A DNA stretch of 64,000 bases, from assembly GCA_016211105.1 (NCBI GenBank), contig JACQSX010000033.1, positions 272,816 to 336,815 of the forward strand. The letters run 5' to 3'. Numbering within the stretch: position 1 is the stretch's first letter; each line of letters starts with the position of its first letter. A program made the translations under genes and the position numbers. This stretch comes from Acidobacteriota bacterium. GTDB taxonomy: Bacteria > Acidobacteriota > UBA6911 > JACQSX01. Under the pieces are notes generated by a model. That model saw nothing but the letters and a program-made list of their open reading frames with translations, was not told the DNA's origin and searched no databases. Shown here piece after piece: positions 9,662 through 17,713 of the stretch.

Positions 9662-11329
9662 TCACCGGATCCAATCTAATCGACTCATCCCATCCAACCT
9701 GTCTGGCTTCTCCAGTTCCAATAGCCCCGCCAGTGTTGGCGCAATGTCGGTGATGTGAACCTCCGCGCTGACGTTCTTGCGTTTCCATCCCGAACTGTAT
9801 AGCACAAGGGGCACTTGGCGATCATAGGAGTAAACGCTACCATGGGTGGTTCCGGTTCGATCTACCGTAGGCAACAGAAATTCACTAAACTGGATGAAGA
9901 CATCGCCACTAGAATCCGGATTGAAGCTGTTACGGAACAGTTCCAGTTCCTTGTCTTGCTTCTTTAAATCGAGTCCCATGTCTGAACGGCTGTACACAGC
10001 CGCCATCCGGGCACTTTGCCGCAGATATTCCTTGACGGTCCCTTCCACTTCAGACCGGCGCAAATTGCGACGAACCAAAACCGGGTAGCTCAAATAAAGA
10101 TTGAAATCTCCATAAAAGGGAAACCAGTCTTCCTCGGAGTTGAATTTCTTGTTCAAATACGAGTTGAGACTTTGAAAAAACAGCAAATCGGTTTTCTGTA
10201 AACGAGAAGATCGAACTCCACGCGTCGCCAACTCTTCCGGCAATGGCAAAACGCCGTGATCGGAAGTCAAAACAATCACGGTGTTTTTCAACCCGATGTG
10301 CTCATCTATGAACTTGAAAAACGCGCCCAAACTCTGGTCCAGCCTCAAAAGCTGGTCCGCAACTTCATGACTTGCGGGACCGAACGCGTGCCCAATATAG
10401 TCGGTAGCGCTCAGACCGATGCACAGCAGATCGGTTTCTCCGCGACCTCCGAGCTTACTGATCAAAATTGCTGCTCGAGCTGCTTCCAGGAGCAGATCGT
10501 CCAAAAAAGGAGTGGCGGCGAAAGCGCTGTAGAAAGTTGAGTTAGGAGCAAGCAGCGTACGCCCGATCGGATGGGGAAAAGTAGGATCCCAGTCCTCTTC
10601 AGCGGCTACGTTATCTTCGCCAAAGAGTCTGTAGAACTCACTCGGCTTCAAATAATCCCAGGTTTTTCCAAAGTAAGACCCGGGAATCCTCCTTGCATTG
10701 AAATCTTCGATCCACTTCGGATAGCGCTTCAGATAGTAGCTACTGGTAACCATCCGCCCGTTGGAACTGCTGTACCAATAAACCTCATCCGCGTTCTGTC
10801 CACCCATCAAAATTGCGCTGCGATCTTTGCCGGCGATCGACAGGACTCGGGATCTTGGCCAGGTTTTTTTCAGCCAATCTCCCAAGGTGGTGGCTTTGAA
10901 ATTTCTTGGAGAACGTCCCTCAGCCCTCGCATCCTCTAAAATCGACGTGCTCAGATCTTCTACACAATACACGGCAGCGCGACGTTCGCGGTCGTACCAT
11001 TGATTTGCGATGATTCCGTTGTGGCCGGGATTCAGTCCCGAGAGCATCGCGGCATGCCCAGGAGCAGTTTCCGTGAGCGCGTGATTTTGGAAAGCATTGT
11101 CAAACACAACGCCGTTATTGCTGAGCCATTTCAATCCGCCGGAGTAATAGTCCTGATATTTTGAGAAGTAATCGGCCCGCATCTGATCCACTGCGATTAC
11201 CAAGACCAACGCGGGTTTTGCAGCATCCCTGCGTTGCGCGACAACGCCCGCTTGCCAGGAAGCCAACGCAAACGTTGCGGCCAGCAACGCGCCCAGAATG
11301 GCCCCAAATTTCCCCGTTTTTCGAATCAT
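9662..11329 (-). CDS. secreted alkaline-phosphatase-superfamily phosphohydrolase (PafA/nucleotide pyrophosphatase type)
   Basis: The 555-residue product begins with a signal peptide (MIRKTGKFGAILGALLAATFALA). Zinc-site motifs of the type I phosphodiesterase/PafA group follow: AVDQMRADYFSKY (first metal Asp), HALTETAPGHAAMLSG with the nucleophilic Thr, LSATDYIGHAFGP (Asp and His) and LTSDHGVLPLP (Asp-His). This layout fits a periplasmic phosphomonoesterase or phosphodiesterase. The start at 11329 has a GGGGAG five bases upstream; the frame extends to 11479 but that part is low-complexity and overlaps fabH. The substrate is not predictable. It is last in the minus-strand block after fabH, with a 100-base gap. 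Confidence 0.88.
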   Translation of the reverse strand: MIRKTGKFGAILGALLAATFALASWQAGVVAQRRDAAKPALVLVIAVDQMRADYFSKYQDYYSGGLKWLSNNGVVFDNAFQNHALTETAPGHAAMLSGLNPGHNGIIANQWYDRERRAAVYCVEDLSTSILEDARAEGRSPRNFKATTLGDWLKKTWPRSRVLSIAGKDRSAILMGGQNADEVYWYSSSNGRMVTSSYYLKRYPKWIEDFNARRIPGSYFGKTWDYLKPSEFYRLFGEDNVAAEEDWDPTFPHPIGRTLLAPNSTFYSAFAATPFLDDLLLEAARAAILISKLGGRGETDLLCIGLSATDYIGHAFGPASHEVADQLLRLDQSLGAFFKFIDEHIGLKNTVIVLTSDHGVLPLPEELATRGVRSSRLQKTDLLFFQSLNSYLNKKFNSEEDWFPFYGDFNLYLSYPVLVRRNLRRSEVEGTVKEYLRQSARMAAVYSRSDMGLDLKKQDKELELFRNSFNPDSSGDVFIQFSEFLLPTVDRTGTTHGSVYSYDRQVPLVLYSSGWKRKNVSAEVHITDIAPTLAGLLELEKPDRLDGMSRLDWIR

Positions 11330-11429
11330 CGAATCTCCCCTGCCCTTCCGTATTCTTCTTCTGCGAGGCGTTGCGGGCGCTTCGCGAACCGTAGGACGGA
11401 CGCAAACGGACAGCGGACGGGCCGGTTTG

Positions 11430-12422
11430 CTACAGTTCCCAGCGTAACAAGATACTGCCCCACGTAAGTCCAGCACCAAAGCTGGTCAACAAGACCAAGT
11501 CGCCTTTCTTGAGGCGATTTTCCTCTCTGGCTTCCGCCAAACAAATTGGAATCGTCCCAGCAGTGGTATTCGCATACTTTTGAATATTCACCATCACCTG
11601 GTCTGGCCGCAGATTCAGCTTCTCCACGCTGGCCTGAATGATACGCAGGTTCGCCTGATGAGGGACGTACAATGCCAGATCTGCCCCGGTATAGCCATGC
11701 CGTTCTAAAATTTCTCGTGAAACTTCCACCATGCCCTTTATCGCCAATTTGAACACCTGCCTGCCATCCTGATGGACGTAGTGCATGTTTCGATCAATCG
11801 TTTCATGAGAAGCAGGGTTTAGGCTTCCGCCAGCCGGCATGTAAAGAAACTTCCCCCCCCTGCCGTCGCTTTTCAGCAAGAAATCAAAGATGCCTTCTTC
11901 GTCCTTCTCTGTAGGCTCGAGAAGCACGGCGCCTGCGCCATCTCCGAAGAGCACACAAGTTGCTCGGTCCCGGAAATTAATGATGGAACTCATTACGTCA
12001 GAACCGACTATCAAAACCTTCTGATACGTTCCCGTGCTGATGAACTGCGCTCCACTGGCGAGCGCATAAAGAAAACCCGAGCATGCTCCTAAAAGGTCAA
12101 ATCCCCAAGCTCTGGTAGCTCCAATTTTTTCCTGCAATACACAAGCAGTGGATGGAAAAAACATATCGGGCGTGACGGTCGCTACAATGATTAAATCGAT
12201 TTCATCCGCGCCCATCTGTCGTTCCTCCAAAATCCGTCTTGCCGCCGCCGCCGCCATGTCGCTGTTTGTCTGGCCATTGGAAACAATGCGGCGCTCGAGA
12301 ATGCCGGTGCGCTCCACAATCCACGAGTCGGAGGTTTCCACCAGGTTCTCCAGATCGATATTATTAAGGCGTTTCTCTGGCAAGTACTTGCCAACAGCAG
12401 TTATCTTTGCATTACGAGACAC
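11430..12422 (-). CDS. fabH: beta-ketoacyl-ACP synthase III
   Basis: FabH starts type II fatty acid synthesis by condensing acetyl-CoA (or a branched acyl-CoA) with malonyl-ACP. The 330-residue protein carries the catalytic cysteine in LLGACSGFLYALA, the histidine in YVPHQANLRI and the asparagine in YANTTAGTIP, so the triad is complete. N-terminal SWIVERTGILERRI is the standard FabH signature. The start is a GTG at 12422 with AGGGGA seven bases upstream. The neighbouring upstream gene on this strand is ptsI with a 110-base gap; no plsX, fabD or acpP is near, unlike the usual fab cluster. Confidence 0.96.
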   Translation of the reverse strand: MSRNAKITAVGKYLPEKRLNNIDLENLVETSDSWIVERTGILERRIVSNGQTNSDMAAAAARRILEERQMGADEIDLIIVATVTPDMFFPSTACVLQEKIGATRAWGFDLLGACSGFLYALASGAQFISTGTYQKVLIVGSDVMSSIINFRDRATCVLFGDGAGAVLLEPTEKDEEGIFDFLLKSDGRGGKFLYMPAGGSLNPASHETIDRNMHYVHQDGRQVFKLAIKGMVEVSREILERHGYTGADLALYVPHQANLRIIQASVEKLNLRPDQVMVNIQKYANTTAGTIPICLAEAREENRLKKGDLVLLTSFGAGLTWGSILLRWEL

Positions 12423-12532
12423 AAACGTTTCCCCTAATTTTAACTTCTCAGACCCACGGAGAGTTCAGATTTTTAACACGCCTAGATAAACACTTTCAAG
12501 AAAAGCTAGCAAGGGCCAGGTCGACAAGCGGT

Positions 12533-14308
12533 TCAACGATACTGCAACGTTTCGTGCAAGTCCGACGGAATCAACGGCTCAAGCTCCTCGCGGACATATC
12601 GGTGAATTTCCCGAGGAGATCGAAGGCTCAAGATGTGCTGCGCGACAAGTGCCACCTTCCATCTCTCGATAGAGCGCACCAGATGACGCATGTAGGGGAG
12701 AGCCGTCGGATTCATACTGAGATTGCGCACTCCCATCCCAATCAACACCATGGCAAAGATGGGATCCGAGGCCATTTCGCCACAAACCCGAACCGGTACC
12801 CGCTCCTGGGCCGCCACACGCAGGGCTTCCTCCATGCAGCGTAGAACCGCCGGATGCAAAGGATCATAAAGACTCGCAATCTCCTCGTTGCTACGGTCCA
12901 CGGCTAGAACATATTGAATGAGGTCATTGGTTCCGATACTAAGAAAATCGACTTCCGGAGCAAGCGCTGCCGCACTGAGAAACGCCGCCGGCACTTCCAT
13001 CATGATGCCGATTTTAATGTCTGCATCAAAGGGACACTCCTTTCGTATCAGCTCTTCCTGTGCATCAGCGATCATTGCTTTCGCATCTAGCAGCTCGTCC
13101 AGGGACGAAATCATCGGAAGCACCAGTTTGACGTTCCCCAGCGTGCTTGCTCTAAGAATGGCACAGACCTGAGTCTTGAACAACTCCGGCTTTCTTAGAC
13201 TAAGTCGTATGCCCCGCAGCCCTAGAATGGGGTTCAGGCCAGCCTTCACATCGGAAAGATAAGGCAGGTCTTCGTCCCCTATGTCCAGCGTTCGAACCGC
13301 CAACGGGAGGGGATACAATCGCTGGGCAAGGCGGAAATAGATCGCTGCCTGTTTTTCTTCGGAAAGCGGTTCATCTCTTTCACGGATGTACAAGAACTCA
13401 GAGCGGAACAAGCCAATCCCCTCGGCTCCGATTTCCAAAACCGAAGTGATTTCTTCCTCAGTTTCAATATTCACCTCGAGGATGATTCGTTCTCCATCGC
13501 GTGTAACCGCCGGCAGCTTCCTCTCCTCCCGCAGCAGAGTTTGATATCTTTCCTTGTCCTGCCATATCTTTTGCTGATATTCCCGTACCAGTTCTTCACA
13601 CGGTTCCAGATAGATGACGCCTTTATAACCGTCCACAATCACTTGCTTGTCGGCGGGGATCATCTTTCTCACGTGTGGGATTCCCGAAATGACCGGGATA
13701 CTGTAAGAACGGGCGATGATTGCGGTGTGGGAGGTGTACGCTCCAGTAGAAACAACGATTGCGTTTAAGTCATTCGGATCAAAATCAGCAAGCAGCGCGA
13801 GATTCAAGGTATCTGCTACCAACGTTGCGCCTGCGCGTCGCTGCTGGGAACTGGCTACACCAATTAAATGACGATGAAGCCGCTCAAACAAACCCCAGGT
13901 GTCCATTTCTCGCTGTTTAAAAAATTCGTCTTCCACCCCTCCACAATCTGCCTGAAATTCCTCCAGCACTCGACGCGCGGCCCAGTCAGCATTCGTGTGC
14001 AAACCTCGAATTAGAGCCTCGATTCGTTCCAGCAGCATCGGATCGTCCAGAAGCATCCGCTGGGCATCAAAAATGCTCGCCATATCCTCTCCACTTTTTT
14101 GCTGCACCCGTGAACGCAACGAAGCCAATTCAAGGCGACTCTGCTCTAGGGCTAAATGTAGGCGTTCCACCTCCTGCTCAATTTCTAGCTCGGGAACATA
14201 AACTCGCAGTACGTGCCCTGCCGAAACGTAGTGAGATGCCAGACCCACCGCATATCCAGGTGAGATGGCGGTCCCTCGAATCTTTCGTTTATAGCGCTTT
14301 GTTCTCAC
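12533..14308 (-). CDS. ptsI: PTS enzyme I (phosphoenolpyruvate-protein phosphotransferase)
   Basis: Enzyme I takes phosphate from phosphoenolpyruvate and passes it to HPr. The 591-residue protein has the N-terminal HPr-binding helices, the phosphohistidine loop GAYTSHTAIIARS, and the PEP-binding TIM barrel with TLDIGDEDLPYL, LFRSEFLYI, SIGTNDLIQYVLAVDR and the conserved cysteine in VRVCGEMASDP. All catalytic residues are present. The GTG start overlaps the HPr stop by four bases (GTGA), indicating coupled translation. No sugar permease is in the window, so the phosphate probably goes to regulatory partners and the nearby EIIA. Confidence 0.95.
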   Translation of the reverse strand: MRTKRYKRKIRGTAISPGYAVGLASHYVSAGHVLRVYVPELEIEQEVERLHLALEQSRLELASLRSRVQQKSGEDMASIFDAQRMLLDDPMLLERIEALIRGLHTNADWAARRVLEEFQADCGGVEDEFFKQREMDTWGLFERLHRHLIGVASSQQRRAGATLVADTLNLALLADFDPNDLNAIVVSTGAYTSHTAIIARSYSIPVISGIPHVRKMIPADKQVIVDGYKGVIYLEPCEELVREYQQKIWQDKERYQTLLREERKLPAVTRDGERIILEVNIETEEEITSVLEIGAEGIGLFRSEFLYIRERDEPLSEEKQAAIYFRLAQRLYPLPLAVRTLDIGDEDLPYLSDVKAGLNPILGLRGIRLSLRKPELFKTQVCAILRASTLGNVKLVLPMISSLDELLDAKAMIADAQEELIRKECPFDADIKIGIMMEVPAAFLSAAALAPEVDFLSIGTNDLIQYVLAVDRSNEEIASLYDPLHPAVLRCMEEALRVAAQERVPVRVCGEMASDPIFAMVLIGMGVRNLSMNPTALPYMRHLVRSIERWKVALVAQHILSLRSPREIHRYVREELEPLIPSDLHETLQYR

Positions 14309-14580
14309 CCTCTCTCTCCAAACCGGCTATTCACCAACTCTTCGATCGCAGCCACGGCGGCTACCTCGTCCGCACCCTCGGCGGTCACCCACAAGTGAGT
14401 TCCCACGCCGGCGGCCATCATTAAAATTCCCAACACGCTCTTTCCATTAATAAATTCGTTCTTGCCCACCCGCGCCAGTCTGATATTGCATTGAAACGTC
14501 GACGCAATCCTGGCCAGTTTCGCCGCGGCGCGGGCATGCAGACCTAATTTGTTGCAGATCACGACCTGGCGCTGAACCAT
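14305..14580 (-). CDS. ptsH: HPr phosphocarrier protein
   Basis: This 91-residue HPr has the active-site histidine in KLGLHARAA at residue about 15, phosphorylated by enzyme I. It also has a regulatory serine in NGKSVLGILMMAA, the site for HPr kinase, which fits hprK four genes upstream on this strand. Both sites intact means HPr can report PEP supply and metabolic state separately. It overlaps ptsI by four bases. Its ATG at 14580 is 141 bases downstream of the EIIA stop. Confidence 0.95.
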   Translation of the reverse strand: MVQRQVVICNKLGLHARAAAKLARIASTFQCNIRLARVGKNEFINGKSVLGILMMAAGVGTHLWVTAEGADEVAAVAAIEELVNSRFGERG

Positions 14581-14721
14581 GTTCTATTACAAGACGACTT
14601 TATGTTTTCTACCTTCCTCGTTCCAAAAGGGACACAGCAAGCGCATCGTCCACATGACCTCGTCAAAAAACAAGCTGTGAGCGAAGGCCGTAAATTTCCG
14701 ATACTCGACCTAAACCTTGGC

Positions 14722-15123
14722 TTATCGTGAAGACAGCACTTCACTAGCCAGTGCGATACTTCTTTTCCCCTGATCCCGGATGCGCTGCGCCACTTCGGCC
14801 GCAGTTTCATTTTCACGCTGGTTAGCCAACTTGATGACCATCGGCAAGTTCACTCCGGTGATTACTTCAACGCGATCCTTTTCCATCAGCGTCAGAGAAA
14901 TGTTGGAAGGGGTTCCCCCAAACATATCAGTCAAAATCAACGCCCCTTTTCCCCGATCCACCGACTTCAACGCCGTTTGTATTTCGGCTCGTGAGCGTTC
15001 CACATCATCACCCCAGCCGATGGAAACAGCCCGGACATAGGGTAGATCCCCTACAATCATGCAAGCTGTAGCGACCAGTTCTTTCGCCAACTGCCCATGC
15101 GCCACTACCAAAGCTCCAATCAC
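14722..15123 (-). CDS. PTS mannose-family EIIA-like protein
   Basis: The 133-residue protein is a stand-alone EIIA of the mannose/fructose (Man) superfamily. It shows MIGALVVAHGQLAKELV with the phosphorylatable histidine at residue 9, and the LTDMFGGTPSN turn. In sugar-transport systems such domains feed EIIB and EIIC-EIID; none are encoded here, so the role is probably regulatory. Acidobacterial, spirochaete and deltaproteobacterial genomes often pair such a protein with HPr, EI and HPr kinase. It starts 36 bases downstream of the rapZ stop and is most likely cotranscribed with it. Confidence 0.9.
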   Translation of the reverse strand: MIGALVVAHGQLAKELVATACMIVGDLPYVRAVSIGWGDDVERSRAEIQTALKSVDRGKGALILTDMFGGTPSNISLTLMEKDRVEVITGVNLPMVIKLANQRENETAAEVAQRIRDQGKRSIALASEVLSSR

Positions 15124-15159
15124 GGTTTTTTCTCCACCCTCATATTCTGTACTCCGTTC

Positions 15160-16032
15160 CTATGCTTCCTGCATATGAATATCTCGATGAACCACATTGA
15201 TCTTCAAACCGGTTTCCTGCAACCGCTGCCGCAAGGCATCGGCCACCATCACAGAGCGATGCCGGCCTCCCGTGCATCCGACCCCAATCGTCAGATAGGA
15301 CTTGCCCTCCTGGATATACTTCGGAATCAGGTATCGCAACAAGTCAGCAATCTTTTCTAATACTGTGTCCGTGTCTGCAAATTGCTTCATGTATTGCACT
15401 ACTTCCGGATCGGATCCAGTTTTCTCCTTCAGCCCAGCCTCAAAATTCGGATTGGGAAGAAAACGCACATCAAATACTAAGTCCGCATTAAATGGAATTC
15501 CATTCTTGTAGCCGAAACTCATCACCGTGATGACTAAAGAATCGGTCGCTTCAACATCGCGGAAATTCTCTTCCACGAATCGACGCAACTCGTGAACAGT
15601 GTAATCGCTCGTATTCAAAACAACATCCGCCAGACTGCGAATGTCACGCAACTTGCGTTGCTCCTCGCGGATTCCTTCCAGCACATCACGGTCAGGCGCC
15701 AAAGGGTGCACCCGCCGTGTTTCGCTATAGCGCCGGGCCAGGGCCTCTTCTGATGCTTCCACAAACATCAGAACTGTTCTAGTCGGATAGTGTCTCAAAT
15801 CTTTCACCATATTTTTGAGATCCTGAATTGCTTCACCCAAACGCGCATCCACAACCAGAGCCAGTTTATCAATCCGACCGGCGGTCGCTCCGGAAAGCTG
15901 GATCAAACGAGGAATCAAGGGAATCGGAATATTGTCGACACAAAAGTACCCGAGATCTTCAAAGGCTTTGAATACAGTGTGCTTCCCCGAACCGCTCAAA
16001 CCCGTAATAATCACCAGGCTCCTCAATTGCAT
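15160..16032 (-). CDS. rapZ: RapZ/YvcJ family nucleotide-binding protein
   Basis: The 290-residue protein has the RapZ layout: an N-terminal P-loop domain (VIITGLSGSGKHT), ALEDLG-like FKAFEDLGYFCVDNIP, RRVHPL and a C-terminal domain ending in IGVGCTGGRHRSV. RapZ in E. coli is an RNA-binding adapter that senses glucosamine-6-phosphate and guides RNase E; YvcJ in Bacillus binds nucleotides. Which role applies here is unknown. The P-loop reads GKHT rather than the usual GKST or GKSV. The ATG at 16032 has GAGG six bases upstream, so the 40-residue extension upstream is rejected. Confidence 0.93.
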   Translation of the reverse strand: MQLRSLVIITGLSGSGKHTVFKAFEDLGYFCVDNIPIPLIPRLIQLSGATAGRIDKLALVVDARLGEAIQDLKNMVKDLRHYPTRTVLMFVEASEEALARRYSETRRVHPLAPDRDVLEGIREEQRKLRDIRSLADVVLNTSDYTVHELRRFVEENFRDVEATDSLVITVMSFGYKNGIPFNADLVFDVRFLPNPNFEAGLKEKTGSDPEVVQYMKQFADTDTVLEKIADLLRYLIPKYIQEGKSYLTIGVGCTGGRHRSVMVADALRQRLQETGLKINVVHRDIHMQEA

Positions 16033-16138
16033 GCTCTGCCTCAAGCCATTCCAGACAACGCGGGACCGGCAAGCGGCTGTGCGTGGGACCTGTGGTAACG
16101 ACCACCAGCGACCACACACCGCACCGCGTACCTGCTGC

Positions 16139-17062
16139 TCACTCTCCCGCACTCTCGAACTTACCTCGGGCTTTCAATAACTGCAGCCGGGCGGCAACCT
16201 CAACCAGAGTGGCCAGATTGCGGCCTGGCGCTACCGGCATCCGCAGCAGGGGCAAATGAACGTCAAGGATCTCCATGCTCTCCTCTTCCCAACCCAGCCG
16301 GTCGAAGTTCGTCTCCTTCGACCATGCTTCAAACCGAATGGCCAGCTCAATCGTCTTCTCCTGTCTCAAAACTGAAATGCCGAACAACTCCTTGATGTCG
16401 ATAATACCCAGCCCACGCAGTTCCATATGAAACTGAAAATTCTCCGGACCGCGTCCGACCAACGTATCCCTGCCACGGCGCATGATACAGACCAGATCAT
16501 CGCTGACCAAACGATGGCCTCGAATTATCAGGTCCAGCGCGCACTCACTCTTTCCCAACCCGCTTTCACCGCACAAGAATACTCCCAGCCCGTAAACGTC
16601 CATCAACACTCCATGCAGGGAGATTTCCGGAGCCAGCACCTGTTCCAAGAAGCCAGTAACCTCAGCGATTGCAACGGAACTTACCGCGCTGACACTAAGC
16701 AAGGGAATGCTTCGACGATCACACAGATCACACAGATCGGGTGGAAGATGGTCCAGGCCCCTGGTAAACATGATGCAGCAAATCGGCTGCGATTGCAGAT
16801 TTTGAAAAGCAGCCGAGCGCTGGTCTTCTCCCATCGTTTGCAAAAAGTGATTTTCGGTTCCTCCCACAAACTGAATCCGCCCGGGGTGAATGTAGCCCGT
16901 GTAGCCGCCCAAAGCGAGACCCAATTTCTGAATACGCGCAGACGTAATCCTATTTTCCAAACCCTTCTGGCCTGCAACGAGCACCGGCTCAATCCGCTTG
17001 AAGGGATGTTGGAGCAATTCCCGAACGGAGATGACCCGTTCCTGGTTCTGTACCGATACCAT
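16139..17062 (-). CDS. hprK: HPr kinase/phosphorylase
   Basis: HprK phosphorylates the regulatory serine of HPr using ATP or pyrophosphate and can reverse it. The 307-residue protein has the N-terminal DRTGG-like domain (SARIQKLGLALGGYTGY, HPGRIQFVGGTE) and the C-terminal kinase domain with Walker A GESGLGKSE, the DDLV loop and the family signature MELRGLGIIDIKELFG. The gene follows hpf and precedes rapZ, an order also seen in proteobacteria that keep a regulatory PTS. The ATG at 17062 gives a normal length. All catalytic motifs look intact. Confidence 0.96.
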   Translation of the reverse strand: MVSVQNQERVISVRELLQHPFKRIEPVLVAGQKGLENRITSARIQKLGLALGGYTGYIHPGRIQFVGGTENHFLQTMGEDQRSAAFQNLQSQPICCIMFTRGLDHLPPDLCDLCDRRSIPLLSVSAVSSVAIAEVTGFLEQVLAPEISLHGVLMDVYGLGVFLCGESGLGKSECALDLIIRGHRLVSDDLVCIMRRGRDTLVGRGPENFQFHMELRGLGIIDIKELFGISVLRQEKTIELAIRFEAWSKETNFDRLGWEEESMEILDVHLPLLRMPVAPGRNLATLVEVAARLQLLKARGKFESAGE

Positions 17063-17143
17063 AGGAAGTTATTTTGACAGTTCTCTCACTCGCAATAAAA
17101 ATTTCTCCCGCCCTCGATCAACGATGAAGTCTCTACGCTTCAC

Positions 17144-17557
17144 TCATCTCGACCGCGGCTTTCCTGCTGGCATCTGCTCTTCAGAGATCGTTTCCTCGAC
17201 GAGACGAGACACAGTGGTCTGGCCGCCAGCAACCGGCACCTTCCGTCTCGTCGACCCTGTTTCCCGCCGCTTTACCTCCACCCGCCTCTTCTTGGTCTTC
17301 ACGATTTGCTTTTGCATCCTGTGCGCTGCTTTGGCGATTGAAGCATACATGTCCGACGTCTGCTCAAGACAAGTTAGCTGGCCGGTCTTCGACTTAAGGA
17401 CAATTTCACAAATGTGCCTTTTTTTCTCGACGGTAAGAACCACGTGAATCGCAATGTTGTCCCCCAGCACGCGGGGAATTCTCTCAAGATGCTGGGCGAT
17501 AAACGATCGTAAGGCGGGGGTAACTTCAATATGCCTGCCGGTGATTTCCACGTTCAT
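17144..17557 (-). CDS. hpf: ribosome hibernation promoting factor (short HPF/RaiA type)
   Basis: The 137-residue product matches the HPF/YfiA N-terminal domain: MNVEITGRHIEVTPALRSFI, a beta-alpha core (HVVLTVEKKRHICEIVL) and a basic helix with MYASIAKAAHRMQKQI. It binds the 30S decoding site during starvation. It lacks the C-terminal dimerisation domain of long HPF, but carries a 40-residue basic and Ser/Thr-rich tail. The ATG at 17557 has a perfect GGGAGG eight bases upstream, so 15 upstream codons are not part of the protein. It lies directly downstream of rpoN, as in many Gram-negatives. Confidence 0.93.
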   Translation of the reverse strand: MNVEITGRHIEVTPALRSFIAQHLERIPRVLGDNIAIHVVLTVEKKRHICEIVLKSKTGQLTCLEQTSDMYASIAKAAHRMQKQIVKTKKRRVEVKRRETGSTRRKVPVAGGQTTVSRLVEETISEEQMPAGKPRSR

Positions 17558-17713
17558 GAGCCAAACCTCCCTCGTGGTGATCAAAGTCGCGCATCGAACC
17601 AAACATGCTCTCGACGGAGACGAATTGAACTGCTTCGGGTCTCATTGATTGAACGTTGATGACCGATGCCAAGTAGGAACTTCAAAGCGCTAGGCATTCA
17701 AATTTATTGTTGT

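Noticed and set aside
16427..17077. 216-codon plus-strand ORF
   Set aside because: Antisense to hprK, whose motifs are complete; no recognisable protein pattern.
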